Origin: Chloroflexota bacterium
Lineage (GTDB): Bacteria > Chloroflexota > Dormibacteria > Dormibacterales > Dormibacteraceae
Direction of reading: 5' to 3'
Length of the DNA: 8,933 nucleotides
Assembly (NCBI GenBank): GCA_005879675.1
Contig: VBJE01000200.1
Span: forward strand, 1-8,933
Shown: piece after piece, positions 1-5,411 of the stretch
Layout of the letters: the number at the start of each line of letters is the position of its first letter
Position numbering within the stretch: the first letter of the stretch is position 1
Position numbers and translations under genes: made by a program
The notes under the pieces: generated by a model
The model's database searches: none
The model's input: only the letters and a program-made list of their open reading frames with translations
Told to the model about the DNA's origin: nothing

Positions 1-549
1 GATGGGCTCGGCATCATCGCCCAGGCGAGCGAGGCGGGACCCATTGCCGCTTCGGTGCCCGACTCGGGCGGCGTGTTCCTCGTGCCGGCCTTCGTCGGCC
101 TCGGCGCCCCCCACTGGGACCCCTACGCCCGCGGCACCATCGTCGGCCTGACCCGAGGCACGGGCCGCGCCCACATCGTGCGCGCCGCGGTCGAGGCCAT
201 GGCCTTCCAGACGCGCGACGTGGTGGAGGCGATGGAAGGCGACACAGGCGAACGGTTGACAGAGCTGCGCGTCGATGGCGGCGCAGCGGTCATGGATGTC
301 CTGTGCCAGCTGCAGGCCGACCTGCTCGGGATCCCGGTCCGCCGGCCCCGGCACACCGAGACGACAGCGCTCGGCGCCGCCTTCCTCGCCGGCCTTGGAG
401 CTGGACTCTGGACAGAGGCGGACCTCGCCGGCCTGTGGAAGCTCGAGCGCGAGTTCAAGCCACGGATGTCGCGCGACGAGGCGGACACGATGCAATCGCG
501 CTGGCGCCAGGCGGTGGAACGCAGCCGTTCCTGGGAACGGCCCGTATAA
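1..549 (+). CDS. glpK: Glycerol kinase, C-terminal part (5' end outside window)
   Basis: This is the C-terminal 182 residues of glycerol kinase, which phosphorylates glycerol with ATP to sn-glycerol 3-phosphate in the cytoplasm. The frame is open from base 1, so the gene starts upstream. The fragment covers most of the FGGY C-terminal (actin-like ATPase) domain. Hallmarks, numbered from the window edge, are SVPDSGG (18-24), the GlpK-typical FVGLGAPHWDPYARG (31-45), GLTRGT (49-54), FQTRDV (69-74), the nucleotide-binding RVDGGAA (90-96) and TETTALGAAFLAG (119-131). Full-length family members are about 500 residues. After DGGAA the sequence reads VMDVLCQLQ where many GlpKs have NNFLMQFQ, a conservative local variation. 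The gene ends with TAA 25 bases before the next proposed start. No glpF or glpD is visible, and its link to the downstream membrane genes may be positional only. Identification is essentially certain. Confidence 0.96.
   Translation, partial: DGLGIIAQASEAGPIAASVPDSGGVFLVPAFVGLGAPHWDPYARGTIVGLTRGTGRAHIVRAAVEAMAFQTRDVVEAMEGDTGERLTELRVDGGAAVMDVLCQLQADLLGIPVRRPRHTETTALGAAFLAGLGAGLWTEADLAGLWKLEREFKPRMSRDEADTMQSRWRQAVERSRSWERPV
524..541. repeat. Perfect 18-base palindrome at the 3' end of glpK
   Basis: GCCGTTCC-TG-GGAACGGC is an exact inverted repeat of 8-bp arms around a TG centre. It overlaps the last codons of glpK and lies 17 bases upstream of a GATAAT hexamer. It could be an operator for the downstream membrane-gene cluster or an RNA hairpin behind glpK. 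No T-tract follows, so it is not a standard intrinsic terminator. The half-sites are in the opposite order to the Gram-positive LexA box (GAAC-N4-GTTC), so it is not that site. Confidence 0.5.
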
Positions 550-558
550 GCGCTACCG

Positions 559-564
559 GATAAT
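559..564 (+). promoter_or_regulatory. Candidate -10 box (GATAAT) for the membrane-gene cluster
   Basis: GATAAT matches the sigma-70 type -10 consensus at five of six positions and stands out in GC-rich surroundings between glpK and the PH-domain gene. No good -35 hexamer lies at the expected distance; the end of the 524-541 palindrome occupies that region, which would suit a regulated promoter. If used, transcription would start near 571, giving an almost leaderless TTG start at 575 or a short leader to ATG 617. This rests on one motif only. Confidence 0.25.
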
Positions 565-574
565 CAGTAGTCCC

Positions 575-1189
575 TTGAGCACCCCAGAACCGTCCCGGCC
601 CAAGAGCTACCAGAACATGTACGCGCACCACCTCTGGATGCAGCAGCGGTTCTACGCCGGCCTGCTTCTCGTGGTTGGCCTGGGCAGCACGGCGATCGCC
701 ATCTACCAGGGCCAGCTCCTGACGACCAACTTTGCGGCCTTCATCATCTACGTCCCGCTGGGTCTCCTCCTCGTCGCCGGGTTTCTGGTCTACCGGTGGC
801 GAAGCAAGGTGCAGGTGCTGGACAGCGGGGTCAAGATCTCGAACACGCTCCGGAGCGTGACCATCGACTACGACAACATCCGCTGGGTCAAGGCGTTGCC
901 CCTGCGCCAGCACTTCGAGAGCCAGAACGGGCGCACCCGCCGCATCGTGCCCTTCATGAAGCGCCACATCGACAAGCCCGCCGTGTTCTTGAAGATCCGC
1001 GGCGACGAGTCAGAGCTCGAGGCCATCAAAAAACAGCTGGGGGTGTTCAAGTCGGGTTTGATGGACGAGGACGTCATAGCCATCCCGGTCCCCGACGCCG
1101 ACGTGGTCGTCTGGGAGATCAGCTCTCACCTTCCCGAGCGAATCGGGCAGAACCAGGGCGGAGCCAGGCGACGAAAGCGCCGCCGGTGA
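575..1189 (+). CDS. Two-helix membrane protein with a PH-like cytoplasmic domain
   Basis: The predicted protein has 204 residues and I know no named homologue. Two hydrophobic helices come first (about 27-45 and 53-74), followed by RWRSK, which would place the rest in the cytoplasm. Residues about 78-180 have the beta-rich look of a bacterial PH (bPH2-like) domain: a VLDSGVKISN strand-turn, then TIDYDNIRWVKAL, then AVFLKIRG. The C-terminus is strongly basic (ARRRKRRR, 197-204) and could bind acidic lipid or nucleic acid. TTG 575 is chosen because third-position GC becomes high from there and it gives a normal MSTPEPS-like N-terminus. ATG 617 (190 residues, weak AAGAG upstream) is the alternative. 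The stop overlaps the GTG start of the PMT gene (GTGA), implying translational coupling, so it may support or anchor the glycosyltransferase. The gene is real with high confidence; the PH assignment is moderate and the function is unknown. Confidence 0.8.
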   Translation: MSTPEPSRPKSYQNMYAHHLWMQQRFYAGLLLVVGLGSTAIAIYQGQLLTTNFAAFIIYVPLGLLLVAGFLVYRWRSKVQVLDSGVKISNTLRSVTIDYDNIRWVKALPLRQHFESQNGRTRRIVPFMKRHIDKPAVFLKIRGDESELEAIKKQLGVFKSGLMDEDVIAIPVPDADVVVWEISSHLPERIGQNQGGARRRKRRR

Positions 1190-2829
1190 TCGCCGCCGGC
1201 AAACCACCGGCCACGCAAAGTTACTTCGACCGCGTCGACCTTGTCCTGTTGCTGGCGCTCACGGCGGTCGCGTTCGTGCTCCGGTTCTTCAGCCCGATCC
1301 TTCCCGACTTCTTCCTCCATCCGTTCCAGGCCCCGTTCGTCACGAACTGCGTGTCTCCCACGCCGATCGACGCGCAGGGCGACGTCGGCACCCTGTGCGG
1401 CCTCGACTACCCGTTCAACCGTGGCTACCCGGCCGCGAACGGGCAGCTCTCACCGCCGAACGGCCAGGTCTTCGACGAGATCTACTTTCCCGTCGACGCC
1501 CTCAACGACGTCAAGGGCATGGAGGTGTGCCGGCCGGCGACGGTCGGGTGCTTCTACAACTACTTCGACCCTGAGCCTCCGCTTGCCAAGGAGCTGGTCG
1601 GGGCGGGCGAGTGGGGATACGGCTGGTTTCTCGCCACCTTTCAGGGCGCCAAGGGCGACTACATCGACCTCGGCTTCAACACGTTCGGCTGGAGGATCGC
1701 CGCCTGCCTGTTTGGAACGCTGTGCATCCCGATGATGTATCTGCTGGCGAGGCGCATGTGGTCGAACCGGCTGTTCGCGATCGCCGCCGCGACTCTCGTC
1801 TGCTTCGACGGCATGTTCTTCATCCAGTCGCGGATCGGGATGATCGACATCTTTCCGATCTTCTTCATCCTGTCTGCCTACTTCCTGTTCTTCGTCCACA
1901 TGCAGAGCCGGACTTTCAACGCGTCGATGCTGACGCTCCTTGCCCTGGGCACGGTGCTCGGCATCGGCATCGCCGCCAAGTGGATCGTGCTCGCCGCGTG
2001 GGCGAGCATCGTCTTTTTCCTGCTCCTGCGCCTGGTTCTGCGCGCTTTCAACGTCCAGTGGGGGCCGCCCACGACGCCCGGCATCCCGTTTCCCGCGTAC
2101 CTCGCCGTGGGCGTCATCGCCTTGGTTGCGGTCCCGCTCGTCATCTACGTCCTGTCGTGGTATCCGTTCTTCGCCAGGGGCCAGTTCCAGAACCTGCTCG
2201 ATCTGTGGAACTACCAGGTCGAGTCGTACCGCTACCACGCCGGCCTGATCGCGACCCATCCCTACGGCTCGCCTGCGTGGTCGTGGCCCTTTCTGGCGCG
2301 GCCGGTCCTCTACTACGCCGAGTACCACCCGTACCTTGGTCTGGACCAGTTCACCGGGCAGGAGCTCGAGGCGCGGATGATCAACCTCGGCAACCCGTGG
2401 ATCTGGTGGACGAGCCTGCCATGCATCGCCGCGATGCCGTACTTCATCGTCCGCCACCGCAGCTTTCTCGCCGCCGTGATCCTGCTCGGGTTCATCACCC
2501 AGTACGCGCCGTGGTTCCCGATCTCGCGCGTGCTGTTCATGTACCACATGTTCGGCGGGCTCATCTTCATGGTCCTTGCGCTTGCCTTCGTGCTCGCGCA
2601 TGTCGCGGAGAAATTCCGCCCGCCCGGCCGGGAGATGCTCGTCGCCGCGCACCTCGCGACGGCGGTGCTGTTCTTCGGCTACTTCTATCCGGTCTGGACG
2701 GCTTTGCCCATCTCGGTCTCGGCGTACGCCGAGAGCGACGGCACGCCGCCCTGGGGGCCGAAGCTCTGGCTGGTCAACTGCAAGACCAACCCCCCGCCAT
2801 CGCAGCCGCAGCTCTTCTGTTGGAACTGA
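1186..2829 (+). CDS. PMT-family protein O-mannosyltransferase (GT39-like)
   Basis: This is a polytopic membrane protein of 547 residues in the dolichyl/polyprenyl-phosphate-mannose protein mannosyltransferase family. These enzymes transfer mannose from a polyprenyl-phosphate carrier to Ser/Thr of proteins on the outer face of the membrane. Visible hallmarks are the acidic pair in FDEIYF (D97, E98) after the first helix, DPEPPLAKEL (128-137) at the position of the family's HPPLGK motif, SRIGMIDIFPIFF (215-227), THPYGSPAWSWP (357-368), LGNPWIWW (401-408) of the C-terminal four-helix region, and SRVLFMYH (447-454). Length is near that of bacterial PMTs. The first external loop (about 40-130) is long and carries C55, C71, C115 and C122; the tail after the last helix has C532 and C545, so disulfides are plausible. 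GTG 1186 overlaps the preceding stop. The family call is strong; the acceptor and exact sugar are not known. Confidence 0.9.
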   Translation: MIAAGKPPATQSYFDRVDLVLLLALTAVAFVLRFFSPILPDFFLHPFQAPFVTNCVSPTPIDAQGDVGTLCGLDYPFNRGYPAANGQLSPPNGQVFDEIYFPVDALNDVKGMEVCRPATVGCFYNYFDPEPPLAKELVGAGEWGYGWFLATFQGAKGDYIDLGFNTFGWRIAACLFGTLCIPMMYLLARRMWSNRLFAIAAATLVCFDGMFFIQSRIGMIDIFPIFFILSAYFLFFVHMQSRTFNASMLTLLALGTVLGIGIAAKWIVLAAWASIVFFLLLRLVLRAFNVQWGPPTTPGIPFPAYLAVGVIALVAVPLVIYVLSWYPFFARGQFQNLLDLWNYQVESYRYHAGLIATHPYGSPAWSWPFLARPVLYYAEYHPYLGLDQFTGQELEARMINLGNPWIWWTSLPCIAAMPYFIVRHRSFLAAVILLGFITQYAPWFPISRVLFMYHMFGGLIFMVLALAFVLAHVAEKFRPPGREMLVAAHLATAVLFFGYFYPVWTALPISVSAYAESDGTPPWGPKLWLVNCKTNPPPSQPQLFCWN

Positions 2830-4907
2830 TCGCGGCTGCATATCTCGCCGCCGCCGCGGGGGCGGGATTCGGCATCACCTACCTGTCCGGGATCGCATTC
2901 ACGCTCGAGGAGCGGATCGTCTTTGGCATCGTGATCGGCGCCGCGGCGCTGTCGGTCGCGGCGTTCGTGCCGGCTTTGGTGGCGCGGGATGTCAATGGCG
3001 TCACCGCACTGCTGGGAATCGGCATCGCGCTGTTGGGGGGCGGCGCCGGCGTCTTTGTGAGACGCCACCAGGTGGCCGGCGACTGGAGGGACGCGCGAGG
3101 GCGTTGGACGGCGCGGTGGTCGAGTCCCGGCCATCCCTGGCCATTGCTCGCGGTGCTGCTCGTGTGCGGTGCGTGGACCGTCCACTTCCTGCACCAGGCG
3201 TACGTGTACACCCCGAACGGGCTCTACACCGGCTACGTCAACGTCTGGGGCGACTGGGCCGCGCATCTCAGCTTTGCCGGCTCCTTCGCGTACGGCCACA
3301 ACTTCCCACCCGAGTTTCCGATCGACACCGGCCACCGGCTCGGCTATCCGTTCATGATCGATTTCCTCGCCGCCAACCTGGTCCCGATCGGCCTTTCGCT
3401 CACCGAAACCCTGACCGCGACCAGCGCCATGCTCGGACTGGCGTTGCCGGGCGTGATCTACCTGGCGGCGGCGCGATTTCTCGGCGACCGCGCGGGCGCC
3501 GCGATCGCGGTCTTCGTCTTCCTGCTCAGCGGCGGCCTTGGCTTCGTCTACCTGGCGGGGGACGTCCAGCATTTTGGCCTCGCAGCGCTGGCGCATCTGC
3601 CCCGCGAATACACGCTCAACCGCGACGTCAACCTGCAGTGGCTCAACCCCGTGCTCGCGTACCTCGTGCCCCAGCGCTCGACGCTGTTCGGGTTCAGCCT
3701 TGCCCTGATCCTCCTGGTCGTTCTGTGGATGGCGCTTCGCGAGAGGCTTGGATGGCGGCCTTTCCTCTTCGCGGGCCTCGTCGCGGGGACCCTGCCGGTG
3801 TTCCACGTCCACGCCTGGGGCACGGTTGTCGCGCTGCCGTTCTTCTGGGCGCTCTTCAACCTGCGGCGCGAATGGCTCTTCTTCTTCGCCCCCGCGCTGG
3901 TGATCGGCCTTCCGATCCTGCTCTGGATGTGGCCGCCCGACAACACCAGCATCTGCGGCGACCTGCCCAGGATCGCCGGCTATTGCATCCAGCCTGGATG
4001 GCTTGCCTTCACGGACTGGCAGCGCCAAGGAGCGCTCTATCTTTTCCTGCCGGACGTCGTGTGGTTCTGGATCTGGAACACGTCGCTCCTGCTCCCGCTG
4101 CTGGTCGCCGGGCACGTGCTCCACCGATGGTTTCCAACCGCGTTTCCGACCTGGTTCGCGCCGATGTGGCTGTGGTTTGCCGTCCCGAGCGTGATCGTGC
4201 TCCAGCCCTGGGTGTGGGACAACACCAAGTTCTTCGTCTTCTGGGCGCTGCTGGGCAGCATCGTCGCCGGTGGAGTGCTGGCCCGAATGCTGCAGCGAGG
4301 TCCTGGGACGGCCATCGTCGCGGTCGTCGTCATGGCGCTGCTTGGGCTATCGGGAGGCCTCGACCTGGCGCGCGCGTCGGACTTCAGCGTCAGCAGCGTG
4401 CAGTTCACGGACGAAGGCGGGCTCAAGGTGGCCGAGTGGGTGCGCACCCACACGAGCCCGACCGCGTTGTTCGCGGTCGCGGACGAGCACAACAGCCCGA
4501 TCCCGACCCTGGCCGGCCGTCGCGAGCTCGTGGGCTACCCGGGATGGCTGTGGACGTACGGCCTCGCCGACTACGCACAGAAAGGCGAGGACGACAAGCG
4601 CATCCTCCAGGGCGACCCCACGGCCCTCGACCTCGTGCGCAGGTACGGGATCGATTACGTGATGATCGGCCCGCAGGAGGTGCCGCGCGGTGGCAGCCGC
4701 GCCTACTGGGACGAGCACGGCACAAAGGTGTACGACGACGGCGAGTACGCGGTGTACCGCTCCGGCGGCGCGGGTGCCGGCGGCTGTGTTTGCTTGCTCG
4801 CCTCGAGCGCCTCCTCGAGGCGGCGCGCCAGCCGCTTCATCTCCCGGTCGCCGCGGTCGAGGCGGTTCACGATCTGGAGAAGGATCTCGTCCTGGTGCAT
4901 GAGGTGA
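2820..4907 (+). CDS. Large GT-C-like integral membrane protein, probable glycosyltransferase
   Basis: The predicted protein has 695 residues and many transmembrane helices through about residue 510. The first external loop carries VWGDWAAHLSF (142-152), a D...H pattern (D145, H149) like the acidic loop-1 motif of GT-C enzymes that use polyprenyl-linked sugars. VWDNTKFFVFWAL (465-477) precedes the last helices. A soluble C-terminal segment follows, with AEWVRTHT (538-545), ADEHNSPIPTLAGR (554-567), LVGYPGWLW (570-578) and RYGIDYVMIGPQE (608-620), which resembles the tail of uncharacterised bacterial GT-C/YfhO-like membrane proteins. I do not recognise an exact family or substrate. TTG 2820 is preferred: it gives MELIAAAY and overlaps the PMT stop by 10 bases; GTG 2931 is an alternative. 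The recognisable domain ends near residue 647; the last 48 residues (Arg/Ser-rich) are read antisense to the DUF1003 gene and may be unstructured run-on. Gene certain; glycosyltransferase role inferred. Confidence 0.8.
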   Translation: MELIAAAYLAAAAGAGFGITYLSGIAFTLEERIVFGIVIGAAALSVAAFVPALVARDVNGVTALLGIGIALLGGGAGVFVRRHQVAGDWRDARGRWTARWSSPGHPWPLLAVLLVCGAWTVHFLHQAYVYTPNGLYTGYVNVWGDWAAHLSFAGSFAYGHNFPPEFPIDTGHRLGYPFMIDFLAANLVPIGLSLTETLTATSAMLGLALPGVIYLAAARFLGDRAGAAIAVFVFLLSGGLGFVYLAGDVQHFGLAALAHLPREYTLNRDVNLQWLNPVLAYLVPQRSTLFGFSLALILLVVLWMALRERLGWRPFLFAGLVAGTLPVFHVHAWGTVVALPFFWALFNLRREWLFFFAPALVIGLPILLWMWPPDNTSICGDLPRIAGYCIQPGWLAFTDWQRQGALYLFLPDVVWFWIWNTSLLLPLLVAGHVLHRWFPTAFPTWFAPMWLWFAVPSVIVLQPWVWDNTKFFVFWALLGSIVAGGVLARMLQRGPGTAIVAVVVMALLGLSGGLDLARASDFSVSSVQFTDEGGLKVAEWVRTHTSPTALFAVADEHNSPIPTLAGRRELVGYPGWLWTYGLADYAQKGEDDKRILQGDPTALDLVRRYGIDYVMIGPQEVPRGGSRAYWDEHGTKVYDDGEYAVYRSGGAGAGGCVCLLASSASSRRRASRFISRSPRSRRFTIWRRISSWCMR

Positions 4908-5308
4908 TTCATCAGCGCCTTCAGCTCTTCCTCGGCTTTGACGTTCAGCTCGTAGTCCTGCTGCGCGCGGAGCCGGTCGCGGTCGGCCTGACGGTTCAGC
5001 CCCATCAGCAGGACGGAGATCCAGATCGCGGCCTCCAGGCTCAGGACCAGGTTGAGAAACCGGAAGGGGTAGGAGTCCCACGGCCGGATGAGGTTCAGGG
5101 CGTTGAGGGCGATCCAGAGGGCGATGATCCCGAGCTGGACGAGGACGAAGACCCAGCTGCCGACGAGGCGGGAGAAGTCCGTGGCGACGCGGTCGGCGAA
5201 GGTGAGGCGGCGCTCGACGTCGCGGTTGAGATCGCGGACCGGCGGATGATCATGCTGATGCTTGATCAGGTCGCGCGCTATGTCTTCGATTTCTCGGGCG
5301 ATCGACAT
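4703..5308 (-). CDS. DUF1003 family membrane protein
   Basis: This is a 201-residue protein of the DUF1003 family, whose function is unknown. After an N-terminal cytoplasmic segment (RLTFADRVATDFSRLVGSW, 34-52) there are two membrane helices (about 50-72 and 86-104) joined by the family motif WDSYPFRFLN (77-86). The hallmark LSLEAAIWISVLLMGLNRQ (89-107) with DRLRAQQDYELN (111-122) follows, and then a probable coiled coil (about 125-172, rich in E, K, L and R). ATG 5308 is the start; AGAGGA lies upstream at 5324-5329 with a rather long 15-base spacing. The conserved domain ends near residue 172. The last 30 residues (TQPPAPAPPERYTAY and on) are read antisense to the end of the GT-C gene. It follows dnaE2 on the same strand after 103 bases, so it may be co-transcribed or have its own promoter. 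The family call is near certain. Confidence 0.93.
   Translation of the reverse strand: MSIAREIEDIARDLIKHQHDHPPVRDLNRDVERRLTFADRVATDFSRLVGSWVFVLVQLGIIALWIALNALNLIRPWDSYPFRFLNLVLSLEAAIWISVLLMGLNRQADRDRLRAQQDYELNVKAEEELKALMNHLMHQDEILLQIVNRLDRGDREMKRLARRLEEALEASKQTQPPAPAPPERYTAYSPSSYTFVPCSSQ
4799..4822. repeat. 9-bp GC hairpin at the convergent gene junction
   Basis: CGCCTCGAG (4799-4807) and CTCGAGGCG (4814-4822) form a perfect inverted repeat around a 6-base loop. It sits where the conserved parts of the two converging proteins end. There is no T-tract on either side, so it does not fit a classical intrinsic terminator, although it could act in both directions. It also encodes LEEALEA of the DUF1003 coiled coil, a repetitive Leu-Glu-Ala pattern that can create such symmetry by chance. 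Confidence 0.4.
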
Positions 5309-5352
5309 TTCTTACGGAGTTTTTCCTCTGGGGTTGCTGCGATGAAGTTCGG

Positions 5353-5397
5353 CTGTAGCTGAATAGCTTGGCGCAAATGCCCCCTGGCTGGCTACAG
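5353..5397. repeat. Inverted repeat between dnaE2 and the DUF1003 gene
   Basis: CTGTAGC (5353-5359) and GCTACAG (5391-5397) are exact inverted copies separated by 31 bases, in the 103-base gap after the dnaE2 stop. The interior contains an AGCT-GAAT-AGCT element (5357-5368). The gap is noticeably less GC-rich than the genes. It could form a hairpin at the 3' end of the dnaE2 transcript or lie in a leader of the DUF1003 gene. A 7-bp arm with a long loop is weak evidence, and I see no convincing promoter hexamers in the gap. Confidence 0.3.
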
Positions 5398-5411
5398 AAA
5401 GTAAGGAATCC

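Noticed and set aside
524..541. LexA (SOS) box
   Set aside because: The sequence is GTTC-N4-GAAC, the opposite half-site order to the GAAC-N4-GTTC operator, and it is far from the mutasome genes.
1611..2819. N-terminal extension of the GT-C frame back to ATG 1611
   Set aside because: The extension is Arg/Pro/His-rich and lies within the PMT gene; hydrophobic, helix-like sequence begins only at the TTG at 2820.
1450..2841. 463-residue minus-strand ORF antisense to the PMT gene
   Set aside because: It is Arg/Asp/Glu/His-rich with no domain logic, and lies entirely opposite a gene with clear family motifs. It is a GC-bias shadow frame.
2685..4124. 479-residue minus-strand ORF antisense to the GT-C gene
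   Set aside because: Low-complexity charged composition, mirror of the hydrophobic codons on the plus strand; no recognisable domain.
2576..5362. 928-residue plus-strand ORF running across the PMT, GT-C and DUF1003 genes
   Set aside because: Arg/Pro/Ala-rich alternative frame that crosses three real genes on both strands; typical of high-GC DNA.
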